IMG/VR virus record: IMGVR_UViG_3300037963_000603
Coordinates: 1 to 35,937 of that record
DNA: 35,937 nt
From: a virus
Reading direction: 5' to 3' (one strand)
The notes under the pieces were generated by a model. It made no database searches. It was not told the DNA's origin and worked only from the letters and a program-made list of their open reading frames with translations. Below are positions 16,306 through 23,102 of this stretch, piece after piece. Made by a program: the position numbers and the translations under genes. Every line of letters starts with the position of its first letter. Position 1 is the first letter of the stretch.

Positions 16306-16943
16306 TAGAAATCTACGTCAGAGTTTTCTAGACGACGGATAACATCCCTACGGTAAGCGGGGTCTTTATCATAGCGTGAGTCACTCATTGCTGCAACTAG
16401 CTCTGCTTGACTCTTAAAAGAATCATCACTATTAGCAGCACCACGACCAGTTAAGGTCTCTCCATCTGTTCCTACACCTTCACCATACCTAGCTTGGAGA
16501 GCTTGGATAGCAAAGAAAATAGCACTAGGATCTCCTGACGCCATTACCCCATCATACATAGAAATTTCTTCTTTAGAAAAATTTTCACCAGCCCAATCAA
16601 TCATAGACTTGTAGGCTTTATCACCACCCACCATATTCATCAGAGACTCAGCTTGTTCTTCAGAAAGATTATTGTCTTCGTAATCTTCTTCTTCAGCTGC
16701 TTCTTCTTCTTCAGCAACTTCTGCTTCTTGTTCTTCCTCAGTCTCCTCTTCACGAGGTTCACCAAGTTTCTTTTGAAGCTCAACATAAGCTTGTTCAAGT
16801 TCTTGCGGGCTTTTATATTTACCAGCAAGTAGCGATTCCTCTCCACCCTCAAGAGACTCAGCAACCGCTAGGGAGTCTTGTTCGTCTGAGTTAAGAATCT
16901 CAGAGTTCACAGGTGTTTCTTTCATTGTAAATGTTTCAGCCAT
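16305..16943 (-). CDS. Capsid scaffolding protein (T7 gp9-like), 212 aa
   Basis: Lies directly after the portal and is strongly acidic: a Glu/Ala-rich stretch at residues ~65-95 (EEEAAEEEDYED) and a helical C-terminal part, the usual make-up of T7-group scaffolds that guide procapsid assembly and then leave. A LAGKYKSPQELEQAYVELQKKLGE segment near residues 40-62 is typical of phage scaffold N-terminal regions. The ATG follows the portal stop with one base between. In T7 the capsid gene comes next; here the hli-psbA block is inserted between scaffold and capsid. Confidence 0.88.
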   Translation of the reverse strand: MAETFTMKETPVNSEILNSDEQDSLAVAESLEGGEESLLAGKYKSPQELEQAYVELQKKLGEPREEETEEEQEAEVAEEEEAAEEEDYEDNNLSEEQAESLMNMVGGDKAYKSMIDWAGENFSKEEISMYDGVMASGDPSAIFFAIQALQARYGEGVGTDGETLTGRGAANSDDSFKSQAELVAAMSDSRYDKDPAYRRDVIRRLENSDVDF

Positions 16944-18533
16944 TTATTGTTGTGGGGGGATAGGTGGTTGTTGTTGTTGCATAGCCATTTGCTGTTGCAT
17001 TGCAGCTTGCGCTGCTTTTTGGTCAACAGCAGCCATTTGTGGTGCTTGCTGTTGTTGCATCATTTGTTGCTCAAGTGCTTGTTGCTGCTGCTGTTCAGCT
17101 TGTAACTCTTGTACGCTCTTTACTAGATTAAGTACATCAATACCAGAAGATGCAGCAAGTCGTTTAATAACTTCGTCAGGGTTAATATACTGAGCAATAG
17201 CATCTGGACCCATTGTCTGGGCAATTACAGTAAGGAACTGAGCTAAACTTTCACGGTCTTGACCACGACCAAGGGCATTAATACCAGCTACAATAGTAGG
17301 TCGTACAATATCACCTTTGGGTAGTCGTGGAATGTCACCAGTTTTTTGTGCAATGTTTAGTTTACGATTTAGATAAGGCACTAGAAACTCAACAGTCAAA
17401 AGAGAGAACAATCCTCCCAATTGTTGTTCAAGTTCAAGTTGAGTCATCCTGACTTCTTCCGCAGTAGTGCGCTCACTGTTCCTAACCTGAAGGATTAAAA
17501 AAGCTTCATTCAAACGTTGAGTTAGTGACCCAATCATTTGATATGCGGTCCCAAAATCAGCTGTCTTTCCAACCTGCACCACACCAATATCATCAGGACG
17601 TCCCTGAATAATAGCACCATTCCCTGCCTTAGCAAGGGTCTGTGGTTTGGTGGTACTGCTTGGACTGACAGTAAATACTACCTTAGCAGCTGCAGCGCTG
17701 CCTTCAACGATGGCTTGTGACAGAGCTTCAAGTGATTTTAGATCTCCAAGGAACTCTTCCACTCTACCACGTCCGTAGACCTCACCGTCTACGTGGTTAA
17801 AGCGTAGCACAAGCCAGGGGTTAGCGTCAAGGGGTGCTTTACCCATAGACTTAGGTAGGATTTTATCCTCTAGTTCTTGGTGCCACACCCAGCGGTTGTT
17901 ATCCAATTTGATGTGTGTATAAATAACACATTCATCATTTGGCATATTTGATTCGTCAATCAGAGAATCTGTAGTCTTCTCTACAAATTCTGGATAAAAT
18001 TTTTTCAGTAATTTTTTCGAGATTGTTTCTTTTGTTACAATTTCAATAACATTACCGTTACCATCTCTATCTACTACGTAGCGACTTAGAGGATAAAGTT
18101 TAAGTCCATCCTTACTCATGTAGATAAGAGCATTACCAGCTACTACCAAATGCTTTAGTGCTTGATGAACTACAACACGATCACCGGATTCTGCAATAGA
18201 TTCCATGACCGTGCGTTCAATCTTAGCAAACGACAAGTCTAGTTCTGATCTAATTTGTGGTCCTAAATCTTCAGGAAGGTTGATGTCGTTAACTTGCAAT
18301 TTAAAGAAGCTAGTTTGTGGTGGCAACAATGCAAGCATTAATTTACTTGCTAATGTTACCACACCTTTAGCTCCTGTTGATTGCCAAGGTGTTGTCAATT
18401 TAACAGCACTTTTAGTTGTGTGCTCATCATCCCTAATAAGATAAGGTAATGTTAGATCTGCTGCTTGCCTAGCAGAATTCAGAAACTGTGAACGGCTAGA
18501 AGACAATCTGTCATAACGAGATTTAGCAGTCAT
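16944..18533 (-). CDS. Portal (head-tail connector) protein, T7 gp8-like, 529 aa
   Basis: The dodecameric portal is the entry gate for DNA packaging and the tail attachment site. Size matches T7 gp8 (536 aa). Recognisable features are the N-terminal SRYDRLSSSRSQFLN segment, the LTTPWQSTGAKGVVTLASKLMLALLPP motif region near residues 47-73, and LEQQLGGLFSLLTVEFLVPYL near residue 370. The last ~50 residues are almost all Gln, Ala, Met and Pro, encoded by CAA/CAG runs, and are probably disordered inside the head. It is preceded by a gene of unknown function and followed by the scaffold. Confidence 0.92.
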   Translation of the reverse strand: MTAKSRYDRLSSSRSQFLNSARQAADLTLPYLIRDDEHTTKSAVKLTTPWQSTGAKGVVTLASKLMLALLPPQTSFFKLQVNDINLPEDLGPQIRSELDLSFAKIERTVMESIAESGDRVVVHQALKHLVVAGNALIYMSKDGLKLYPLSRYVVDRDGNGNVIEIVTKETISKKLLKKFYPEFVEKTTDSLIDESNMPNDECVIYTHIKLDNNRWVWHQELEDKILPKSMGKAPLDANPWLVLRFNHVDGEVYGRGRVEEFLGDLKSLEALSQAIVEGSAAAAKVVFTVSPSSTTKPQTLAKAGNGAIIQGRPDDIGVVQVGKTADFGTAYQMIGSLTQRLNEAFLILQVRNSERTTAEEVRMTQLELEQQLGGLFSLLTVEFLVPYLNRKLNIAQKTGDIPRLPKGDIVRPTIVAGINALGRGQDRESLAQFLTVIAQTMGPDAIAQYINPDEVIKRLAASSGIDVLNLVKSVQELQAEQQQQQALEQQMMQQQQAPQMAAVDQKAAQAAMQQQMAMQQQQPPIPPQQ

Positions 18534-18542
18534 TATTTAATA

Positions 18543-19274
18543 TTAATTTGGGTTAAAAAGTCGGGAAGAGATTGATAAAGCATTGTTCACTGGACCCATA
18601 AATTGTGATCCAAGTGCACCACGACGTCTAAAACCAAAAGTACCACCACGTCTATTGTTCTTGGTACCAAACCTATAGTCAGCTTGCTGGCCAGCTTGAG
18701 CCATGTTACTGAGTTCAGTTTGATAACGCAGTTGAGCATCTTTTTCTCTTTGCACACGGTCAGCTTCAATTTGATCTAGCATTGCTTGAAACGCAGCCAT
18801 GGGATCAAAAGGTTCCTCAGCAGGTTCTGCAGGGGCAGGATCAGGTGGGTTAATTGCTAAATCATTATAGTAACCACTTGGGACAATTTGGTTTCCTCCA
18901 GCATCTTCCTGTAACGGACCCATAAAAGTACTTAATGGTGCTGGTTCAAAATTTTCTGGACCAATGCCAAACAATTCGGCTATTGTTTTACCAGATTTCG
19001 GAGGTTTGTCCTTAGGTTTATCTCCTCCCCCAATACCAAGCAGATTCTGTGCGCCACTACGAATTTTAGAACCTTGTTGATCCGTAATTTTTAAAACATT
19101 ACGTTGCAGAAATTTATCACCAACCCCTGCTTTCTTTGCTTTTCGGGTTGCTTTTCTAACTTCTTTACGTGAAACATCTGCTCCTTTATGACTGTCTGAT
19201 TGTGAAGCAGATCTAATAGTTTGTTTAAACTGTTTCTTTGCTTTAGCTTTTTTATTTTTTTGCTTTTTAGCCAT
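18543..19274 (-). CDS. Hypothetical virion-associated protein upstream of portal, 243 aa
   Basis: The N-terminal ~60 residues are extremely basic (KKQKNKKAKAKKQFKQ start), the middle is Pro/Gly-rich and likely disordered, residues ~160-195 are helical and charged, and the C-terminus is Arg/Gly-rich (NNRRGGTFGFRRRGALG). It starts within the TAATGG overlap at the previous stop (19274) and lies 10 bases before the portal. Position and composition suggest a minor head or connector protein, but no family is recognised. Confidence 0.65.
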   Translation of the reverse strand: MAKKQKNKKAKAKKQFKQTIRSASQSDSHKGADVSRKEVRKATRKAKKAGVGDKFLQRNVLKITDQQGSKIRSGAQNLLGIGGGDKPKDKPPKSGKTIAELFGIGPENFEPAPLSTFMGPLQEDAGGNQIVPSGYYNDLAINPPDPAPAEPAEEPFDPMAAFQAMLDQIEADRVQREKDAQLRYQTELSNMAQAGQQADYRFGTKNNRRGGTFGFRRRGALGSQFMGPVNNALSISSRLFNPN

Positions 19275-19456
19275 TATTCTTCCTCCATGTATTTAATCAC
19301 CCACTCGACAACACTACGTTGACCTGAGCGGTACATAATTTTTTCCATTGAATCTTCAGGTGTAGGGTTAGTGGGTGGAAAGGATTCCTCTAGTGCATGA
19401 ATTAAACCTCGGGAGTTCATCCCAAGGACTTCAAGCATACTGGGGGAGGTTGACAT
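19274..19456 (-). CDS. Hypothetical protein between nrdB and head genes, about 60 aa
   Basis: The conserved-looking part is the C-terminal half (SFPPTNPTPEDSMEKIMYRS, then GQRSVVEWVIKYMEEE), ending in a short amphipathic helix. Several ATGs are possible (19456, 19438, 19420). I list 19456, which overlaps nrdB by 26 bases and has a weak GAG upstream; 19438 or 19420 are equally defensible. I do not recognise the family. It ends in an overlap with the ATG of the following gene. Confidence 0.6.
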   Translation of the reverse strand: MSTSPSMLEVLGMNSRGLIHALEESFPPTNPTPEDSMEKIMYRSGQRSVVEWVIKYMEEE

Positions 19457-20147
19457 TACTGTGCTCAAAAAATGCGGGCATTCTAGCTGATTTAGTAAAG
19501 CTTAGTTCTGGTGCTTTACCTTCATACATTAGCCGGTCGCTAGAATCCAGCCAAAATTTTTTATCCAAAAACTTGTCTTGAGTATTTACACCTAGTGGTT
19601 TCATTACCCAATTAATAGTTGCCTTTCTAAGTTTATCTAGGGAAGGGCTGATATTATATCCAAGCTCAGTATGGACTAATGAATTAGTCGCGACATGGAT
19701 CTGTTCATCTCTGCTGATATCGGCACTCACTGTTCGCATACCAGCGTCACCATTAGCGCGGAAGAATGGTAGAAGAACGAAGAAGATTGCACGTTCGGCA
19801 ACAAGCGCTTTGGTGATTGTGTGATCAGGATGCGCCTCCCAAGCGGTTTTGAGACGGAGCGCTTCGGATTCAGCTTGCGGATCAACACCGTAAGCATTTG
19901 CGATGTAACCAAGTGCGATGTCGTGGTTTTCCTCGTCTTTAACGTTGGATCCCAGTAACTCGCGTGCCAACGTCGGCACTTCAGTAGAGAGGGCATCAGT
20001 GATAAAATCTCCCACAGGTAGTTCCATATGTCGCAATGCAAGGGCACGGTGAATCGTTTCCTCCGCGCCTTCTTTGCATGTACCAGCAGTCGTCTGTACT
20101 GGTGTCCATTTGCGCTTCCGCGCTATCAGTTTTTCGTAAGGGTTCAT
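19431..20147 (-). CDS. nrdB: Class I ribonucleotide reductase small subunit, short form
   Basis: This 238-aa protein would supply the metal cofactor that starts radical chemistry in NrdA. Reading the four-helix core, candidate ligands are E42, E72, H75 (EENH), E118 (AERAIFF), E148 and H151 (DEQIH), a complete set for two metals. The position four after the first His, where E. coli NrdB has Tyr122, is Leu79, so the usual tyrosyl radical cannot form. It is much shorter than E. coli NrdB (376 aa). The ATG at 20147 overlaps the nrdA stop (ATGA), confirming the pair; an upstream TTG is rejected. Published work re-assigned related cyanophage RNRs from class II to class I; this sequence agrees. Confidence 0.82.
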   Translation of the reverse strand: MNPYEKLIARKRKWTPVQTTAGTCKEGAEETIHRALALRHMELPVGDFITDALSTEVPTLARELLGSNVKDEENHDIALGYIANAYGVDPQAESEALRLKTAWEAHPDHTITKALVAERAIFFVLLPFFRANGDAGMRTVSADISRDEQIHVATNSLVHTELGYNISPSLDKLRKATINWVMKPLGVNTQDKFLDKKFWLDSSDRLMYEGKAPELSFTKSARMPAFFEHSNVNLPQYA

Positions 20148-21532
20148 TCTGCACAATCACATTGAGGTTCATTATCCCCATCGTTAATTAGACTTGCCAG
20201 ATAATCATCTACATCGCTCTCTTCTAAAGCAGCATACGCACTTGACTTATCTTGAACGTCGCCCATAACTTGGAGACTATAATAAAGAGAAGTCTGGGGC
20301 GATTCAAGCCACTCTTCTATGAACGCATTGTCATAGGTTACAATATCACTCCATGAATTGAAGCTATAACCGTGAAGAAGTCCAGTCTTATTAAGTAGAG
20401 TCATGATGCCATCAGCAACACGTTTGTAGGCTTCCCAGCCCACCTTAGAGGCGATCTCTACGTCGCCATAATTGTAGGTTTGTACTCCGAAAGTACCGCT
20501 GTCGCGATCGACTGTCTGTGAGATAGGTGGAGCGATTTCTGGTGTGCAAGTATAGCCATCCAGATCCATGCTTCGGTAACTGCAACTGGCGGTCGGTGCG
20601 ATAGCAAAGGCTCGAACCATGTTAGCGTTGCGAGCAATTTCGGCTGCTTGCTTAATACCAGAGTCAATTTGTGTGACAAGTTCATAGGCTGCTGATCGGA
20701 CTGTTTCTCCGTTGTTGTATTGCTCAAGGGCACGACCAAACTGATCGTAAGTTACTTCATATCGACGAAGTAGATTAGCGAGACCAAGCATACCAAGACC
20801 GACTTGTCGATCAACTGTACTTGGTAGATATTCTCCACTTTCTCCTACATTTGTTTTACCGTGGAGATCACACAATTGTGACATACCCTCAACAAATGCC
20901 CGTGGAATATCATCAAACTCACAAGCACCTAGAGATACATGTTGAAGCAAACAAGTACCACGGCTAGGTAAATATACCTCTAAACATACATTACCTCGAA
21001 TACGATTACCATCTTTGTCGTATTTTACTTTGTTTAGCCAGATGTCACCAGATTTGATACCATATAGAAGCTCTTCCTTAAACGTACAAGCTTCCCACCA
21101 TTCTGGTTTAATATTAATACAACGTTTAATCCAGGGCAATTCAGCCCTAGGAGTTTGAATAAAATCTAGTGCATCAGGGTGGTTTAAATCAAGATGAGCA
21201 ACCACAGCACCATTGCGGTAAGTACCACCGCGACGTAAGATCTCATTGAGTGTAGAGTAAATGCGTGCAAAAGATACCGGTCCGGATGCAACCAGTTTAT
21301 CAATACCTTTAACAGTCTCCGTACCTTTTGGTCGGAGTTTAGATAGATGGACAGCACAACCTGCACCGTTGCGTAGAGCATGACTAACGAATTTCCAGCT
21401 AGCTTCTAAGCCGTCTGGTCCTTCCATTGAGTCCTCTACAACAAATACCGTGCACGATACCGGCAGTCTAGACGTTGGGTTATCCATCCAAGATTGGACA
21501 CGTCCCGTGCGGGAAACATATGAGGTAGTCAT
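20144..21532 (-). CDS. nrdA: Class I ribonucleotide reductase large subunit, minimal form
   Basis: It reduces ribonucleotides to deoxyribonucleotides for phage DNA synthesis. Catalytic parts are visible: the N-x-C-x-E loop (NVCLE), candidate redox Cys in LPVSCTVF and RGTCLLQ, the paired tyrosines SLYYS near residue 420 (Y730/Y731 of E. coli, which relay the radical from a class I small subunit), and a C-terminal CDC for disulfide exchange. At 462 aa it is far shorter than E. coli NrdA (761 aa) and has no ATP-cone, so it likely lacks the usual dATP off-switch. Such short forms are often labelled class II; the YY pair and adjacent nrdB argue for class I. The ATG overlaps the mazG stop (ATGA). 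Confidence 0.88.
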   Translation of the reverse strand: MTTSYVSRTGRVQSWMDNPTSRLPVSCTVFVVEDSMEGPDGLEASWKFVSHALRNGAGCAVHLSKLRPKGTETVKGIDKLVASGPVSFARIYSTLNEILRRGGTYRNGAVVAHLDLNHPDALDFIQTPRAELPWIKRCINIKPEWWEACTFKEELLYGIKSGDIWLNKVKYDKDGNRIRGNVCLEVYLPSRGTCLLQHVSLGACEFDDIPRAFVEGMSQLCDLHGKTNVGESGEYLPSTVDRQVGLGMLGLANLLRRYEVTYDQFGRALEQYNNGETVRSAAYELVTQIDSGIKQAAEIARNANMVRAFAIAPTASCSYRSMDLDGYTCTPEIAPPISQTVDRDSGTFGVQTYNYGDVEIASKVGWEAYKRVADGIMTLLNKTGLLHGYSFNSWSDIVTYDNAFIEEWLESPQTSLYYSLQVMGDVQDKSSAYAALEESDVDDYLASLINDGDNEPQCDCAE

Positions 21533-21933
21533 GGATTAATAAGATCGAAAAGATTTGGTGGTTGGTAGTTTGGTCCTTTCAGGACTTTACCATCAGGGCG
21601 ATAGATTGGTTTTCCATCAATCCCTAGTTTAGACATATTAGATTTATGAACACGATTCATTGCTTCTTCAAGATCCCATTCCATGTTCTCAGCATATTGA
21701 AAGCAGACATAAACTAAATCTGCAAGCTCTTTTAACTCAGCTTCATATGGTTCTTCAGTTGCAGCATACATAAATTCTTTGAACTCTTCAACGATCAAAT
21801 CCCGTTGCATAGTCCGTTTCCCAGTCCCATTCGTTAATCCATACGCTGTCCGGAACTGGATCGCCTGTTCGCTTAGCGAGGTCGCTGTGTAGTGGCCCGC
21901 GAGATGGGGTTGGTGGTGTGTGTCGGAGTTCAT
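21529..21933 (-). CDS. mazG: MazG-like nucleotide pyrophosphohydrolase, 134 aa
   Basis: MazG-fold enzymes hydrolyse NTPs/dNTPs or alarmones with acidic residues on two helices. Visible here are EEFKEF (residues ~58-63), ELADLVYVCFQYAENM and the tail DGKPIYRPDGKVLKGPNY, a common ending in the short phage MazG-like family. The recognisable domain starts around residue 18; the ATG at 21933 (MNSDTHHQ) is the closest one upstream but overlaps the DUF3310 gene by 146 bases. A longer start at 22026 would lie entirely inside DUF3310 and is rejected. It stops at the nrdA start, placing it in the nucleotide-supply block. Confidence 0.82.
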   Translation of the reverse strand: MNSDTHHQPHLAGHYTATSLSEQAIQFRTAYGLTNGTGKRTMQRDLIVEEFKEFMYAATEEPYEAELKELADLVYVCFQYAENMEWDLEEAMNRVHKSNMSKLGIDGKPIYRPDGKVLKGPNYQPPNLFDLINP

Positions 21934-22108
21934 TTTCAAGATAGTGAATAGCTTTTTTAAGATCCTCTTCTCTAGTATTCGGATTCTTGTGACCTGCTCT
22001 GCAAGTATATTTGATAACATTACCAAGGTGGTAGTTTAATTTTTGATCTCTAATAAAATCCCAAACTTCTATGGAACCTCTGGTGTAATGGGCGGGTGAT
22101 TTGGCCAT
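21788..22108 (-). CDS. DUF3310-domain protein, 106 aa
   Basis: Residues ~4-62 (PAHYTRGSIEVWDFI, then LGNVIKYTCRAGHKNP and EEDLKKAIHYLENEL) match the DUF3310 pattern found in many phages, including a region of T7 gp1.7, a nucleotide kinase. The ~45 residues after the domain are Pro- and Trp-rich and overlap the mazG frame, so they may be a neutral extension. The ATG overlaps the end of the nblA-like gene by 40 bases. Its place next to mazG and RNR suggests a role in nucleotide metabolism; no catalytic residues are known to me. Confidence 0.82.
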   Translation of the reverse strand: MAKSPAHYTRGSIEVWDFIRDQKLNYHLGNVIKYTCRAGHKNPNTREEDLKKAIHYLENELRHTPPTPSRGPLHSDLAKRTGDPVPDSVWINEWDWETDYATGFDR

Positions 22109-22305
22109 AGTTTTACTAAGTTACTAACTGTATTGGAAAGGACAAAATTTTGCCTCTGTAGTGCAACAAAGACTGTAATTAAATCCTCTTTCTCTGCCTG
22201 TGGTAAGAGATCATCCAGGCGTCTCATCTTGAACTGTTGCTCCATCGTCAACTCTGTAATTGGCGGTGGGGGTCCAAAGAATTGGTTGTTGTCGGTCAAA
22301 GTCAT
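22069..22305 (-). CDS. nblA: NblA-like phycobilisome degradation protein, 78 aa
   Basis: NblA is a small helical adaptor that delivers phycobilisomes to the host Clp protease and drives pigment loss. Residues ~17-62 fit its signature: ELTMEQQFKMRRLDDLL, then a loop, then a second helix ITVFVALQRQNFVLSN, compared with the NblA pattern L-x-x-EQQF-x-x-R followed by L-x-x-L-x-RQ and EN. A 17-residue Pro-rich N-terminal extension precedes it. The start overlaps the exonuclease gene by 95 bases and the end overlaps DUF3310 by 40, so it is easily missed by gene finders. nblA has been reported in freshwater and marine cyanophages. The match is by eye; if right, the host must have phycobilisomes. Confidence 0.72.
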   Translation of the reverse strand: MTLTDNNQFFGPPPPITELTMEQQFKMRRLDDLLPQAEKEDLITVFVALQRQNFVLSNTVSNLVKLWPNHPPITPEVP

Positions 22306-22981
22306 AGTCAGATGCTGTGAGGATCTTAGCGAGTCTTGCATTTTCTAGTGCAACATCTTCTGAAAGATCCTTGTCAGCAAAAGCTGTAACAACAGTCTTC
22401 CAAGAGTACCCTTTATCTTCAAATAGGGTAATTGCTCGTTTAACACCAATACCAGGTACACCAGAGTAACCATCTGTTTGATCCCCTGCTAGTGTTTGGA
22501 TTAGGTGCCAGCGTTTCCCTTCATGCTCTTCCACATTCACGGTTTCTTCCATGTCAAATAGTTTGCCAGGGATTTGACGCATATCTTTGTCAGGAGAGCA
22601 GATAATATTACCGGGATATTTTGTAGCATAAATACCTAAGGCATCGTCTGCCTCAAGTGTTGGCATAATGATCACTTCATACTCAGTCTTGAGTTGGTTG
22701 ATCACACGTTTATAACCACAAGGTTTTTTACGTTGCCGATGACCCTTGTATTCGGGTTGGATAGATTTACGAAAGTTTACACTGTCGCTAAAAAACAGAA
22801 CAAGTTCAGGTACATCCCATAAAAAATTTTGGGCTATTTTTTTAAGGTTACGGATAACGCTAGTATAAGCTTCACTAAACTTACTTGTAACTAAAATTAC
22901 ATCATCACCCCAATCAATTTCTGTTTCAGCTCCGGCACAGCATTTGTAGACTACGTAATCAGCGTCTACAAGTAACTTCAC
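22211..22981 (-). CDS. 5'-3' exonuclease (T7 gp6-like, FEN superfamily), 256 aa
   Basis: It degrades host DNA and removes primers during replication and recombination. Metal-binding motifs of the FEN/5'-nuclease fold are clear: LLVDADYVVY near the N-terminus, FFSDSVNFRKS, EADDALG (~residue 112), CSPDKDMRQ and GDQTDGYSGVPGIG (helix-hairpin-helix). The C-terminal ARLAKILTASDYDF...ILWTP matches the end of T7 gp6. The start codon is GTG at 22981, supported by a purine-rich region (GGACAGGG) just upstream and a GTGA overlap with the stop of the 36-aa gene. The last ~32 codons overlap the nblA-like gene. Confidence 0.93.
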   Translation of the reverse strand: MKLLVDADYVVYKCCAGAETEIDWGDDVILVTSKFSEAYTSVIRNLKKIAQNFLWDVPELVLFFSDSVNFRKSIQPEYKGHRQRKKPCGYKRVINQLKTEYEVIIMPTLEADDALGIYATKYPGNIICSPDKDMRQIPGKLFDMEETVNVEEHEGKRWHLIQTLAGDQTDGYSGVPGIGVKRAITLFEDKGYSWKTVVTAFADKDLSEDVALENARLAKILTASDYDFDRQQPILWTPTANYRVDDGATVQDETPG

Positions 22982-23088
22982 CTACCCTGTCCTCTATAAC
23001 GTTTCTTACCACGTTTTGGTAGGGAATGGCGGCCAGATCCTTGTCGTGTTTTCTTGTTGTTGGTTGGCTTGAACTCAGTCAAAGCCAT
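22978..23088 (-). CDS. Tiny basic hypothetical protein, 36 aa
   Basis: ATG at 23088 (a second ATG lies just before, at 23091) gives MALTEFKPTNNKKTRQG... ending in KRGKKRYRGQGR. It is very basic and Gly-containing and fills the gap between DNA polymerase and exonuclease, overlapping the exonuclease GTG. No family recognised. Perfect packing between two genes is the main support. Confidence 0.5.
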   Translation of the reverse strand: MALTEFKPTNNKKTRQGSGRHSLPKRGKKRYRGQGR

Positions 23089-23102
23089 CATACTTTTACT
23101 TC

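Noticed and set aside
16944-17110. CAA/CAG-rich stretch as a DNA repeat element
   Set aside because: It is explained by the Gln-rich C-terminus of the portal protein.
20144-21532. Class II (B12-dependent) ribonucleotide reductase
   Set aside because: The adjacent small subunit with metal ligands and the YY radical-relay pair support class I.
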